A DNA stretch of 64,000 bases. Source: Phycisphaerales bacterium AB-hyl4. Its GTDB lineage: Bacteria; Planctomycetota; Phycisphaerae; Phycisphaerales; Phycisphaeraceae. This document shows positions 32,171 through 41,621 of this stretch, piece by piece. Location: assembly GCA_041821185.1 (NCBI GenBank), contig JBGUBD010000002.1, positions 186,001 to 250,000 on the forward strand. Reading direction: 5' to 3'. Below the pieces are notes generated by a model. That model searched no databases. It was given only the letters and a program-made list of their open reading frames with translations, and had not been told where the DNA came from. The translations under genes were made by a program, and so were the position numbers. Position 1 is the stretch's first letter. Each line of letters begins with the position of its first letter.

Positions 32171-33256
32171 ATGGCCAGTACCAAAAAATTGCGAATTGCG
32201 TTTATCGGCGCCGGCGGCATTGCCGGTGCCCACCTGCGGGCGCTGGCGAAACTGGATGACGTCGAAGTCGTCGCGATGGCGGACGTGGCCGAGGCTGGCA
32301 TGAAAAAGCATGCCGAGGAGTACGGGATCCCGTCCGACCGATGCTACACCGATTACCAGGAGATGCTGGACAAGGTCGAGCCGGACGCGGTAAGCGTCTG
32401 CACGCCCAACGGCCTGCATGCCCCCAACAGTATCGCGGCGCTCAAGGCCGGGGCCCATGTTTTCGTCGAGAAGCCAATGGCCATGAATGCGGAAGAGGCC
32501 CGACAGATGATCGACGTCGCCAAGTCGGTCGATCGCAAGCTGGTGATCGGCTTCCAGTACCGCTTCGCCGGTAAGACGCAGTTCCTCAAGCGGGCGGCGG
32601 ACGATGGCTTGTTCGGCAAAATCATGTTCGGCCGTGTGCAGGCCTTGCGTCGGCGCGGCATCCCCAACTGGGGCGTCTTCGGCCGTAAGGATCTCCAGGG
32701 CGGCGGCCCGATGATCGACATCGGCGTGCACATGTTGGAGATGTGCCACTACACCATGGGCTCGCCCCGGCCGGTCGCGGCGGTGGGCATGACCGACACA
32801 TACCTCGGCAACAAGCCGTCCGAGGTATCGAGCCGTTGGCCCGGCTGGGACCACAAGACCTACACGGTTGAAGACTTCGCTTGCGGGCACATCCGGTTCG
32901 AAAACGGCGAGGTGATTCACATTGAGTCGATGTTCGCCGGCCACATTGAGCAGGATGTCATGGACTTCCAGCTCATGGGGCATAAAGGCGGCGCTGTCTG
33001 GAGCGAATCGCGCGTGTTCACCGACCAGAACGGGCACATGGTTGACATCAAGCCGAATTATCTCGAAAGCAGCGACTTCCCTTATATGTTCGACCGCAAG
33101 ATGCGCGACTTCGTCGACCACGTGCTTTACAACAAGCCGAGCATGGCCCCGGCGGAGCACGGCCTGCGCGTGCAGCAGATGCTCGACGGCATCTACCGCT
33201 CGGCTGAGCAGGGCGGTAAGGAAGTTGCCATTGAAGAACTCGCCACCGTCGAATAA
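32171..33256 (+). CDS. Gfo/Idh/MocA family oxidoreductase
   Basis: This is an NAD(P)-dependent sugar or cyclitol dehydrogenase-like enzyme of 361 residues. The Rossmann motif IAFIGAGGIAGAHLRAL is at the N-terminus, FVEKPMAMNAEEA carries the catalytic lysine, and GGGPMIDIGVHMLEMCHY carries the catalytic histidine. The C-terminal beta domain is complete. ATG 32171 gives the family start. A strong terminator follows directly at 33288, so it is a single-gene unit. The substrate cannot be read from sequence. Confidence 0.9.
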   Translation: MASTKKLRIAFIGAGGIAGAHLRALAKLDDVEVVAMADVAEAGMKKHAEEYGIPSDRCYTDYQEMLDKVEPDAVSVCTPNGLHAPNSIAALKAGAHVFVEKPMAMNAEEARQMIDVAKSVDRKLVIGFQYRFAGKTQFLKRAADDGLFGKIMFGRVQALRRRGIPNWGVFGRKDLQGGGPMIDIGVHMLEMCHYTMGSPRPVAAVGMTDTYLGNKPSEVSSRWPGWDHKTYTVEDFACGHIRFENGEVIHIESMFAGHIEQDVMDFQLMGHKGGAVWSESRVFTDQNGHMVDIKPNYLESSDFPYMFDRKMRDFVDHVLYNKPSMAPAEHGLRVQQMLDGIYRSAEQGGKEVAIEELATVE

Positions 33257-33287
33257 TGCTCGTCGGTCGAATTCATACGTTACTCAC

Positions 33288-33318
33288 AAAAGCCCGTGCG
33301 ATTTGCGCGGGCTTTTTT
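33288..33318 (+). terminator. Rho-independent terminator after the Gfo/Idh/MocA gene
   Basis: A nine-pair stem (AGCCCGTGC / GCGCGGGCT) with loop GATTT is preceded by four A and followed by TTTTTT. It lies about 32 bases after the stop codon and would end transcription before the ATP-grasp gene. Confidence 0.9.
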
Positions 33319-33395
33319 GCATGCTGCTGCTATGATAGAATCGCCAGTGTGGCCGGGCCTGCTTTGTTCTCCCCCGTCCTCACGGTCTGGATAAT

Positions 33396-34829
33396 ATGGA
33401 TTTTCGAAAATACGAAACCGAAAACTTCTGCGACGAACTGTTTCTCGCCTCCGGCAAGCCGCGGCCCTGCGTTGAACCGCTGATTGAGCGAATTGAAGCC
33501 CTGCCCGAAGGGGACCTTCAGCGACGGCAACACGCTGCGGAGGCTCGCTTGCTGGATCTGGGCATTACCTTCACCGTCTACGGCAGCGGCGACGGTGCGG
33601 AACGCATTTTCCCCTTCGACATCATCCCCCGCATTATCGAGGGCAAGGACTGGCAGCTTATTGAAGCCGGCCTGCGTCAGCGCATCGAAGCGCTCAATCT
33701 CTTTATCCACGACGTCTACCACGATCAGAAAATTCTGCGTGACAAGGCCGTGCCGCCCGAGTTGATTCGTGATGCGGACACGTTCCGCAAGCCTTGCCTC
33801 GGGCTTGATCCGCCGCACGGGATCTGGTGTCACGTCACGGGTACGGACCTCGTCCGCGATGGCGATGGGCAATTTTTTGTGCTGGAAGACAATCTCCGCT
33901 GCCCGTCGGGGGTTTCCTACGTGCTGGAAAATCGCGAGGTGCTCAAGCACACCTTCCCGCATGTGTTCCGGACGATGCGTCCGCGCCCGGTGCACGACTA
34001 TCCGCACCGTCTGCTGGAAACGTTGCAGTTTCTTTCGCCGCAGCAGCATGAGACGCCCAATGTCGTCGTGCTTACGCCTGGCGTCTTTAACTCGGCTTAC
34101 TTCGAGCACGCGTTCCTTGCGCAGCAGATGGGCGTACAGCTTGTGGAAGGGCGCGACCTGATCGTCCGCGACGGCTACGTGGGGGTTCGCACGACGGATG
34201 GCTTCGAACGTGTCGACGTGATCTATCGTCGTATTGACGACGACTTCATCGATCCGCAGGTATTCAACCCCGACTCCATGCTCGGCGTGCCGGGGCTGAT
34301 GGACGTTTACCGCAACGGCCGCGTCGCGATGGCCAACGCTCCGGGCACGGGCATCGCCGACGACAAGGCCGTCTACGCCTACGTGCCCCAGATCATCCGC
34401 TATTACCTCGACCAGGACCCGATCCTCCCCAACGTCGAAACCTTTATCTGCGGCGAGAAGGATCAGCGTCAGCACGTGCTCGACAACCTCGACAAGTTTG
34501 TCGTCAAGGCGGTGAACCAGTCCGGCGGCTATGGCATGCTCATGGGCCCGAGCTCCACCGCCGCCGAGCGCGAAAAGTTCGCCGACCTGATCAAGACTCG
34601 CCCACGCGACTACATCGCTCAGCCGACGCTGGCGCTCTCGCGAGCGCCGACCATCGTGGACGGCCACTTCGAAGGTAGGCACGTCGATCTCCGCCCGTTC
34701 ATTCTGTACGGCAAGGAAATCTACGTCATGCCCGGCGGCCTGACGCGTGTCGCGCTTCGCAAAGGTTCGCTGGTCGTCAACTCGTCGCAAGGCGGCGGCA
34801 GCAAGGATACATGGGTGTTGTCAGAGTAG
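33396..34829 (+). CDS. Circularly permuted ATP-grasp type 2 family protein
   Basis: The 477-residue protein matches the circularly permuted ATP-grasp family (former DUF404/DUF407). Recognisable blocks are FPFDIIPRII, LNLFIHDVYHDQKIL, GTDLVRDGDGQFFVLEDNLRCPSGVSY, and later KFVVKAVNQSGGYGM and HVDLRPFILYG. Family members are thought to be peptide-bond-forming ATP-dependent ligases, usually encoded with an alpha-E protein and a transglutaminase-like protease. Here the alpha-E gene follows 82 bases downstream, but no transglutaminase is present. The substrate is unknown. Confidence 0.93.
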   Translation: MDFRKYETENFCDELFLASGKPRPCVEPLIERIEALPEGDLQRRQHAAEARLLDLGITFTVYGSGDGAERIFPFDIIPRIIEGKDWQLIEAGLRQRIEALNLFIHDVYHDQKILRDKAVPPELIRDADTFRKPCLGLDPPHGIWCHVTGTDLVRDGDGQFFVLEDNLRCPSGVSYVLENREVLKHTFPHVFRTMRPRPVHDYPHRLLETLQFLSPQQHETPNVVVLTPGVFNSAYFEHAFLAQQMGVQLVEGRDLIVRDGYVGVRTTDGFERVDVIYRRIDDDFIDPQVFNPDSMLGVPGLMDVYRNGRVAMANAPGTGIADDKAVYAYVPQIIRYYLDQDPILPNVETFICGEKDQRQHVLDNLDKFVVKAVNQSGGYGMLMGPSSTAAEREKFADLIKTRPRDYIAQPTLALSRAPTIVDGHFEGRHVDLRPFILYGKEIYVMPGGLTRVALRKGSLVVNSSQGGGSKDTWVLSE

Positions 34830-34840
34830 AGCAGGCATTT

Positions 34841-34881
34841 GCCCTGCCGTGTGACCACCCGATCGCAGGGCAAGCTTGCCC
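34841..34881. repeat. GCAGGGC hairpin and GGGCAAGCTTGCCC palindrome
   Basis: GCCCTGC (34841-34847) can pair with GCAGGGC (34865-34871). The second arm overlaps a perfect 14-base palindrome GGGCAAGCTTGCCC (34868-34881). The word GGCAGGGCAAA also occurs in the hairpin at 1743. It lies between the ATP-grasp and alpha-E genes and could act on their shared transcript. Confidence 0.6.
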
Positions 34882-34911
34882 GTAGGCAATAAGACGTCGG
34901 AACCAATCATC

Positions 34912-35874
34912 ATGCTCAGCCGAGTCGCTGAATCAATTTACTGGATGAGCCGTTACATCGAGCGAGCCGAGAACGTGGCCCGCGTGATCGACGTGAACCT
35001 GCACCTGATGCTCGACACGCCGTCGGAAGACGACGAGCAATGGATGCCGCTGGTGCACACGCTTGGCGACTCCGCCGCCTTCCGCGACCGCTACGACGAA
35101 GCGACGCAGGACAACGTCATTCAGTTTCTCACGTTTGACGAGGTCAACCCCAACTCGATCGTCTCCTGCTTGCGCAATGCTCGCGAGAACGCTCGCCAGG
35201 TGCGCGACGCCATCAGCTCTGAGATGTGGGAACAGGTCAATCGCTTTTACCTGATGGTCCGCGCCGCCGCTGCGAAGCATGACGCGCTCGACTCGCCCAA
35301 CATCTTCTACAACGACGTGAAGATGGCCAGTCACCTGTTCGGCGGCATCACCGACGCGACCATGTCGCATAACGAGGGGTGGCACTTCGGCCAACTCGGT
35401 CGGCTCTTCGAACGGGCGGACAAGACGGCCCGCATCCTCGACGTGAAATACTTTATTGTGCTGCCTGGCGTGGAATACGTGGGCACGCCTTACGATGCGA
35501 TCCAGTGGTCGGCGTTACTCAAGTCGGCCAGCGGATTTGAAATGTATCGCAAGAAGCATCGAGCCGTGCTGCCCGACACCGTGGCGGCGTTTCTGATTCT
35601 CGACCGCGAGTTTCCACGCTCGATGCAGTCCTGCCTTTACAAGGCGCAGTGGTCGCTGCACCAGATCACCGGTACGCCGATCAGCAGCTTTCGCAACCTC
35701 GCTGAGCAACGCATCGGCCGACTGCGGGCGGAGATGGACTACACCACGATGGACGAGATCATCGCCGAGGGCATGCACGAATACCTCGACCGCTTCCAGG
35801 GCAGGCTCAACGAAGTCGGCCATGCGGTGGGCGAGACATTCTTCGGCTATGCCCCGATGCCCGCCGCCGTCTGA
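34912..35874 (+). CDS. Alpha-E domain-containing protein
   Basis: The 320-residue, mostly helical protein begins MLSRVAESIYWMSRYIERAENVARVIDVN, the highly conserved start of the alpha-E family (former DUF403). Further matching segments are WEQVNRFYLMVR, NEGWHFGQLGRLFERADKTARILDVKY and EFPRSMQSCLYKAQWSL. ATG 34912 fits the family; the 12 residues upstream do not. The family nearly always accompanies the circularly permuted ATP-grasp protein, as here. Its biochemical role is not established. Confidence 0.93.
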   Translation: MLSRVAESIYWMSRYIERAENVARVIDVNLHLMLDTPSEDDEQWMPLVHTLGDSAAFRDRYDEATQDNVIQFLTFDEVNPNSIVSCLRNARENARQVRDAISSEMWEQVNRFYLMVRAAAAKHDALDSPNIFYNDVKMASHLFGGITDATMSHNEGWHFGQLGRLFERADKTARILDVKYFIVLPGVEYVGTPYDAIQWSALLKSASGFEMYRKKHRAVLPDTVAAFLILDREFPRSMQSCLYKAQWSLHQITGTPISSFRNLAEQRIGRLRAEMDYTTMDEIIAEGMHEYLDRFQGRLNEVGHAVGETFFGYAPMPAAV

Positions 35875-35934
35875 GCTGAGCCATTCCGGTCATGCAGCTT
35901 GCTGCGCCACGGCCTCGACCCCTACTATGTCCCG

Positions 35935-37164
35935 ATGACCACACCCAGCCACGCCAACTTGCGATCCCTGCCCGACGCTGCCGGCCACTTCGGCGCGTTC
36001 GGTGGTGTCTACGTGCCCGAAACACTCCACGCAGCGCTGGACCAGCTCGCTCGCGAATATGACAAAGCTCGCAAGGACGAAGCGTTCCGGAAGCAGTTCG
36101 ACCTGCTGCTGCGCGATTACGTCGGCAGGCCCACGCCGCTCTACTTCGCCAAACGTCTTACCGATACGCTTGGCGGTGCGAAGATCTACCTCAAGCGCGA
36201 AGATCTTGCCCACACCGGCGCTCACAAGATCAACAATTCGCTCGGCCAGGCGCTGCTGACCGTCCGCATGGGCAAGTCGCGCATCATCGCCGAGACCGGT
36301 GCCGGCCAGCACGGTGTCGCCACCGCCACCGCCGCCGCCGTGTTCGGCCTGAACTGCGACGTCTTCATGGGCACGGAGGACATGCGCCGCCAACGTCCCA
36401 ATGTCCTTCGCATGCAGCTGATGGGCGCCCGCGTCATCGGTGTTGACGGCGGCTCGCGCACGCTCAAGGACGCCACCAACGCCGCCATGCGCGACTGGAT
36501 GGAAACCGCCGACACGACCCACTACATCATCGGCTCCGTCGTCGGCCCGCACCCGTTCCCCATGATCGTCCGCGACTACCAGGCCGTCATCGGCACGGAA
36601 TGTCGCCAGCAATGCCTCGACCAGATCGGCCGACTGCCCGACACGGTCGTGGCTTGCGTCGGTGGCGGTTCCAATGCGGCGGGCATCTTCTACCCCTTCA
36701 TCGACGACGAACAGGTTCAACTCGTCGGCGTCGAAGCCGGGGGTCGGGCTGCCACGCTCGGTGAACACGCAGCGCCGCTGAACTTCGGCCAGCCCGGCGT
36801 CCTGCACGGCTCACTCAGCTATGTCATGCAGGACGACGACGGCCAAACCGCGCCCGTTCACTCCATCTCCGCCGGCCTGGATTACCCCGGCGTCGGCCCC
36901 GAGCACGCCCATTGGCATGACGCCGGCCGTGTCACCTACACCGCCTGCACTGATGAACAGGCCCTGAAAGCGTTCACCGCGCTTACCGAAAAAGAAGGCA
37001 TCATTCCCGCGCTCGAGTCGTCACACGCACTGGCGCACGCTTTGGACATGGCCTCGTCGATGCCCAAGGACAAGGTTGTGGTCATCAACCTCTCCGGCCG
37101 CGGCGACAAAGATCTCGACGAAGCCGTCCGCCTGTTGGGCCTGGACAAAAAAGACAAAGCCTGA
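35935..37164 (+). CDS. trpB: Tryptophan synthase beta subunit
   Basis: TrpB joins indole and serine using PLP. The 409-residue protein has the PLP lysine K98 in HTGAHKIN, the catalytic E120 with the AETGAGQHG motif, [11 protein letters not shown] for phosphate binding, and the C-terminal SGRGDKD. It is of the TrpB1 type that pairs with TrpA, although no trpA or other trp gene is in view. ATG 35935 is preferred since upstream residues are unlike the family. It lies on the same strand 60 bases after the alpha-E gene. Confidence 0.97.
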   Translation: MTTPSHANLRSLPDAAGHFGAFGGVYVPETLHAALDQLAREYDKARKDEAFRKQFDLLLRDYVGRPTPLYFAKRLTDTLGGAKIYLKREDLAHTGAHKINNSLGQALLTVRMGKSRIIAETGAGQHGVATATAAAVFGLNCDVFMGTEDMRRQRPNVLRMQLMGARVIGVDGGSRTLKDATNAAMRDWMETADTTHYIIGSVVGPHPFPMIVRDYQAVIGTECRQQCLDQIGRLPDTVVACVGGGSNAAGIFYPFIDDEQVQLVGVEAGGRAATLGEHAAPLNFGQPGVLHGSLSYVMQDDDGQTAPVHSISAGLDYPGVGPEHAHWHDAGRVTYTACTDEQALKAFTALTEKEGIIPALESSHALAHALDMASSMPKDKVVVINLSGRGDKDLDEAVRLLGLDKKDKA

Positions 37165-37237
37165 CCAGTACACCATCCGCGCCCGGTTAAAGCCCATGGA
37201 TGGCACCCATGGATTCCGTGCTTGAGCTACAAAAAAC

Positions 37238-38416
37238 CTACGCCCACGCCACCTCATCCACTGCCCCGATCTGATCGATGAGTGTGTCGGCGGCCGTGAC
37301 GGCATAGGGCGTTTCGACAAATCGACGGGTAATGACCTCAAACGCTTGGCGCTGCGCCTCGCGTGCCGCTTCGTCACGCAACAGTGGCTGCAATGCCTTG
37401 ATGACCGCATCGACATCGCCGAAGTGTGGGACAAGTTCGGTGACGATACGATCCATCTCCATCGACTCGCTGATGAGGTTGGGCAACGTAAACGTACGCG
37501 TCTGGATCAGCCAGCGCCCTGCGAGTTGCCACGACAAGCGGCTGGCGTTGAACATGACGACCATCGGCGTCCGCCTTGACACGGCGTGCAGCGTGGCGGT
37601 GCCGGAGACCACGAGCGCCGCGTCCGCCCAGTCCAGCGCCGCCGACGCCTGGCCGACCACCATCACCGCCTTGTGCGGCACGGCTCCGCCGGGCGTGAGT
37701 GAGCGGATCAGTTTCGCCCGCGAGGCGCTGCTGGCAGCGATGACGATGCGCATTTTCGGGTACGCCGGCCGCAGACGCTTGATCGCTTCGAGCATCGTGG
37801 GCCAGTTGGCCTGAACTTCCGACATTCGAGAGCCTGGCAATAGCGCGAGACGCGGTTCGCCGTCTTCCGGTAATTCGCCTTCAGCCGTCGACGCATCGTC
37901 GGCGTCGGGCGCGAATAATGGATGCCCCACAAAGCTCGCAGGCATGTTTCGGCTACCAAACCAGTCCGGCTCGAACGGCAGCATGCACATCACATGATCG
38001 CTGAGCCGACGCAGCTTGCCGATCCGCCACGGTGCCCATGCCCAGAGCTGTGGCGCAGCCAGATGCACGATGCGGGCTCGCGGCTGCGTTTTACGCACTG
38101 CCTTGCAGATGCCCCAGTTCGCGGCTGGCGAATCGGTAGGCACGAGGGCGGCGATCGGATGTTCAGCGAGCCATCGCCGAACGCGCCGAATGCGTTTGAT
38201 GTGCTCCCACGCCTGCTTCGAAGCGCCGGCAAGCATGGCGGCGTGCTCCGTGGGGTCTTCCAGCAGTTCGGCCCCGGCCTCGGCCATCCGCTCGCCGCCG
38301 ATGGCGAAGATGGGGCGATCCGGCTCGCGCAGCTTCAACTCCGCGATTAGCGGCGCCGCCAGCGCGTCGCCGCTGGGCTCCATGGCGCTGAAGAGAATGG
38401 GAAGCGGTGAGTTCAT
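37238..38416 (-). CDS. lpxB: Lipid-A-disaccharide synthase
   Basis: LpxB (GT19) transfers 2,3-diacyl-GlcN-1-P units to make the tetra-acyl disaccharide of lipid A at the inner membrane face. The 392-residue product has ILFSAMEPSGDALAAPLI near the start, APQLWAWAPWRIGKLRRLSDHVMCMLPFE, the GHPLF motif, LLPGSRMSEVQANWP and VVSGTATLHAV with the conserved Gly-Thr-Ala-Thr-Leu for nucleotide binding. With lpxD at 20 kb it shows that the organism makes lipid A. It is convergent with trpB. Confidence 0.95.
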   Translation of the reverse strand: MNSPLPILFSAMEPSGDALAAPLIAELKLREPDRPIFAIGGERMAEAGAELLEDPTEHAAMLAGASKQAWEHIKRIRRVRRWLAEHPIAALVPTDSPAANWGICKAVRKTQPRARIVHLAAPQLWAWAPWRIGKLRRLSDHVMCMLPFEPDWFGSRNMPASFVGHPLFAPDADDASTAEGELPEDGEPRLALLPGSRMSEVQANWPTMLEAIKRLRPAYPKMRIVIAASSASRAKLIRSLTPGGAVPHKAVMVVGQASAALDWADAALVVSGTATLHAVSRRTPMVVMFNASRLSWQLAGRWLIQTRTFTLPNLISESMEMDRIVTELVPHFGDVDAVIKALQPLLRDEAAREAQRQAFEVITRRFVETPYAVTAADTLIDQIGAVDEVAWA

Positions 38417-38438
38417 TGCCGACAGTGTACCGGCAACG

Positions 38439-38461
38439 CCGCCCGCTTCGCAGGCGGGCGG
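38439..38461. repeat. GC-rich hairpin upstream of lpxB
   Basis: CCGCCCGC and GCGGGCGG form a perfect eight-pair stem with a seven-base loop (TTCGCAG) in the 50-base gap between lpxB and the SDR fusion gene. There is no T run on either side, so it is not a classical terminator, but its position after the stop of the fusion gene would suit transcript protection. Confidence 0.5.
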
Positions 38462-38466
38462 GAGGA

Positions 38467-40551
38467 TTATGTTGTGACGTCGCGTTCGTGCAGGGCTGCG
38501 GGCCTCGCAGCAAGGGCAGGGGTGTGGCGGGGCCAGATTTGCTCGATCAGGCTTACGACATGCTCGCCTGCTTCGGGACTGATGGGGAAGGGGTGGTCTT
38601 CAATCAGGCATCGGATGTGCTCGTGAATGACCGATGTCATGTCGCCTGGCGGCTGGGTGCGCTTTGTGGCGAGGCGGGCTGCGTTGACCGCGGACTGCGC
38701 AAGGCTGCCGAGGCTGACGCGGGCGAGTTGGTTGGCGCGATCGAGAACACGCGGGCCCTGGCCGGGGCGTTGGAGGAGCAGGAGCATGTTCTGAACATCG
38801 ACAATCAGCGTGGCTAGCGTGCCGTGCACGCGGAGTGTGAAGGTGTCGGGGCGAGCATTGAGAGAGATGGCGATGTGGGCGGTCGCGTGGCCGTCGCTGA
38901 GGGTGAGCCGAAGCTCGTCGCTTACGGCGGTGTCACTGGCGTGGCGGTCAGTACACCAGTGGTGGGCGTACAGCAATTTTGCGTCGGCACGGAGCAGGCC
39001 GAGTGTGGCGTAAAGCGCGTGCGGTGTGATGTCTTCCAGTAGGCCGCCGGGCAGGCTGCCCAGCCATGCTGCGCGTGTGGCAGGCTGGGCAGCCATACCA
39101 CGCGGCGCGAAGGCTCGGTGTGTTTCAATATGCACCACATCGCCGATCGCGCCCGAGGCGACGAGTTGCCGGGTGGCCGCGAGGCGGGGGTCGAACCATA
39201 GATTGTGATTGACCGCCAGCGATCGGCGATGCTCTGTCGCGACCCGAGCCATCAACTGACATTCGCCTCGGGTCATCGCCATGGGTTTTTCACAGAACAC
39301 GTCTGCGCCTCGCTGCAAAAGCTCGCAGGTGAGGCTGGCATGTGTCTGTGGCGGCGTGACAAGATGGACCAGGTCAGGCCGATCATGCTCGAAAAGTTCA
39401 TCAAGTGAGTCGGTGGCGAGCGTTATGTTGAAAGTTTTCGCGAGAGTTGCTGCGCGGTCGGGCTGCTGGTCGACCAAGCCGACGAGCCGAACGTGGGGGT
39501 GAGCGTGAAGGGGGGCAAGATGATAGCGGGCGTTCAAGCCAGCGCCGACGACGGCGACACGCAGCGGCCGACCGTGTGGGCCGGGGGTGGTTTCAATCGC
39601 GTCAGCGAGCGCGACGTGCAACGTGTGCGGCGGCGTCCAGCCGGTGTCGCGGGTGAGTGTGTCGGTGGTGTAGTGCAGGCTTAAGGCACGTGTGCGGATT
39701 TTGTCACCTGATAGCTTGCCGCCGGGCAATGGCAGTCGGCTGGACAGGTCGCATAGTCGGGCGAGGGGGCCGGCGGGCAGGTAGGTCGTGCGTTGCCGTC
39801 GGCCGGTGAGTTGCTGATGAAGATTGAGGTAGGCTTGGCGTGAGCAGTCGTGCTCGTCGACGATGTTGTAGGTTTGGCCGATGGTGCTCGGGCTCGTAAG
39901 TGTGCGGAGCAGGGCGTCGGCGACGCTGTCAACGTGGACGAAGGGAAGGCGTTGATCGGGTGAGCCGTAGGCGAGTCGGCGGTTAAGGCGAGGCAGGGGT
40001 TTGCCAAGATGTTCGAAGAGCACGCGGCGCGGGCCGTAGACCAGTCCGGGGCGGAGGATGGTCAGATCGATGTGGCCGGCGTCGGCGGCGGTGCGGGCGC
40101 GATGCTCGGCTTCGAGTTTGGCGCGGGCGTATGGGCCGAGGTCGGGCGAAGGCTCGGCAAGGCGGGCATTGGGCGCGAGGGTGTGGCCGTCGGCGAGCGA
40201 GCGCGTGTCGTAGACAGCGACGCTGCTGACATGGATGAACCGGTACACGTTCGCCGTGCGACAGGCGTCGAGCAGGGCGGCGGTACCTTCGACGGTGGCC
40301 TGGAGTTGAGTGGGCCAATCGCCGACGGTTGCAGCGGCGAGATGGATGACCGCGTCGATGTTGTCGAGTATGTCTTCGAGCAGGTCGGGCTCAGTGAGGT
40401 CGACGACGTGCCACCGCACGTTGGCAGGCAGGTGTCGTTTGGCGCGGACGGGGTCGCGGACGAGCGCGTACGCCTGGTGATCCGCGTCGACGAGGCGTGC
40501 GGTTACGTGTCGGCCAATAAATCCTGTTGCACCAGTGACCAGCACACGCAT
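38467..40551 (-). CDS. Fusion of NAD-dependent epimerase (SDR) and Gfo/Idh/MocA oxidoreductase
   Basis: The 694-residue product holds two nucleotide-sugar-type enzymes. Residues 1-320 are an extended SDR: GATGFIG (7-13), S109-S110, Y141 and K145 (YARAK). Residues 329-694 are a Gfo/Idh/MocA enzyme: VAVVGAGLNARYH, EKPMAM (EKP 421-423) and a family-like DITPHALY in the position of the catalytic histidine. ATG 40551 shares its A with the stop of the preceding gene (TAATG). Long upstream frame residues are shadow. Such a pair could do successive steps on one nucleotide sugar; the product is unknown. Confidence 0.88.
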   Translation of the reverse strand: MRVLVTGATGFIGRHVTARLVDADHQAYALVRDPVRAKRHLPANVRWHVVDLTEPDLLEDILDNIDAVIHLAAATVGDWPTQLQATVEGTAALLDACRTANVYRFIHVSSVAVYDTRSLADGHTLAPNARLAEPSPDLGPYARAKLEAEHRARTAADAGHIDLTILRPGLVYGPRRVLFEHLGKPLPRLNRRLAYGSPDQRLPFVHVDSVADALLRTLTSPSTIGQTYNIVDEHDCSRQAYLNLHQQLTGRRQRTTYLPAGPLARLCDLSSRLPLPGGKLSGDKIRTRALSLHYTTDTLTRDTGWTPPHTLHVALADAIETTPGPHGRPLRVAVVGAGLNARYHLAPLHAHPHVRLVGLVDQQPDRAATLAKTFNITLATDSLDELFEHDRPDLVHLVTPPQTHASLTCELLQRGADVFCEKPMAMTRGECQLMARVATEHRRSLAVNHNLWFDPRLAATRQLVASGAIGDVVHIETHRAFAPRGMAAQPATRAAWLGSLPGGLLEDITPHALYATLGLLRADAKLLYAHHWCTDRHASDTAVSDELRLTLSDGHATAHIAISLNARPDTFTLRVHGTLATLIVDVQNMLLLLQRPGQGPRVLDRANQLARVSLGSLAQSAVNAARLATKRTQPPGDMTSVIHEHIRCLIEDHPFPISPEAGEHVVSLIEQIWPRHTPALAARPAALHERDVTT

Positions 40552-41621
40552 TAGTTTTGTTCCTGTGTTGTGGTCGGTTCGGCCTGCCATGTGGGAGGGC
40601 ATATCGCGTTGCGTGGCCGAACGCCGGTGATGCAAACGACCGCGCCGGGGAGCTGCACGATCAGTGTGAACAGGCCGATGAGTAGCGAGAGTGCGAGCGC
40701 CTGCTCGGGCGTGACGTACTGGAGGCCGAAAAAGTAGACGAAAGCGGCTTCGCGCACACCGAGGCCCGCGATGGAGATCGGCATCATCATGATGAACATG
40801 ATGATGGGCACGTAGATGAGCAGCAGGCCAAGCGGGATGTGCAGTCCCAGCGCGAGGGCCGCGACGGGCGCGATGCCGACGCGTAGCAGTTGAAAGAGCA
40901 CGGACAGGCCGCCGACGTATGCCAGCGTCATCGGTTGCCGGCGCATCTGCCGTACGGACGCGGCGAACCGTCGCAGCTCGCGTCGCAACTGCCCGCGGCG
41001 TCGGCCTGGCAGGAGCCATTGCAACCCCCGCCTCAATCGCGGGTGCAGCAGTATCAGTGAAAGGGCGAGCAGGCACGCCAGCGAAGCCCAGGCGGCGATC
41101 GGCACGGCGGCGGGCACGGGCTGCGGGGTGAGCGCGAGCGCGACCAGCACGATGCCCACCAACGCCAGGCTGCCGAGGATGCGGTCGACCAACACGGAAG
41201 AGGTGGCCGACGCGAGGTTGGCTGCGCGGGTCATGGCGGCGACGCGCACGGCTTCAACACCCACACCGCCCGGGAGGAACGTGCCGACGAAGCCGCCGAG
41301 CAATGTGGCGCGCAAGGTGGTTGCGAAAGAGACGGGCACGCGTTGCGTTCGCATCAGTAGATGCCACCGACATGCGCCGAGGCAGCGTTCAGCGATGAAC
41401 ATCGCCAACAGTACAGCCAGCAGATCGAAACGCGCGCCCGACGCGACAGCGAAAATGCCAGTCAAATCGACCTGGCTCAAGAGTATCGCGAGCAAACCCA
41501 CACTGATGGCGAGGCGCAGCAGCAGGCTGAAGCCGACGCGTCGCGGCCGACTGGCCTCAGGAGCAGCGGGCGACGCTGACACGCTGACGGTTGGCGAGGG
41601 TTTGGTGGACGCAAGTGTCAT
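40551..41621 (-). CDS. Lysylphosphatidylglycerol synthase transmembrane (flippase-like) family protein
   Basis: The 356-residue product has about eight membrane helices and belongs to the YbhN/AglD/LPG_synthase_TM family (UPF0104-like). Typical segments are ERCLGACRWHLLMRTQRV, RATLLGGFVGTFLPGGVGVEAVRVAAM, RILGSLALVGIVLVAL and MPISIAGLGVREAAFVYFFG. Family members are linked to lipid or glycolipid transfer or flipping. It is coupled to both neighbours (TGATG upstream, TAATG downstream), so it probably acts with the GT2 enzyme and the fusion protein on a membrane-bound glycan. Confidence 0.88.
   Translation of the reverse strand: MTLASTKPSPTVSVSASPAAPEASRPRRVGFSLLLRLAISVGLLAILLSQVDLTGIFAVASGARFDLLAVLLAMFIAERCLGACRWHLLMRTQRVPVSFATTLRATLLGGFVGTFLPGGVGVEAVRVAAMTRAANLASATSSVLVDRILGSLALVGIVLVALALTPQPVPAAVPIAAWASLACLLALSLILLHPRLRRGLQWLLPGRRRGQLRRELRRFAASVRQMRRQPMTLAYVGGLSVLFQLLRVGIAPVAALALGLHIPLGLLLIYVPIIMFIMMMPISIAGLGVREAAFVYFFGLQYVTPEQALALSLLIGLFTLIVQLPGAVVCITGVRPRNAICPPTWQAEPTTTQEQN

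Noticed and set aside
34868..34881. GGGCAAGCTTGCCC considered as an insertion-sequence end
   Set aside because: There is no nearby transposase and no second end or target duplication.
40552..41076. Upstream extension of the SDR fusion frame
   Set aside because: The added residues overlap the flippase-like gene in another frame, are rich in Arg, Ala and His, and the SDR begins normally at 40551 with a coupled TAATG start.
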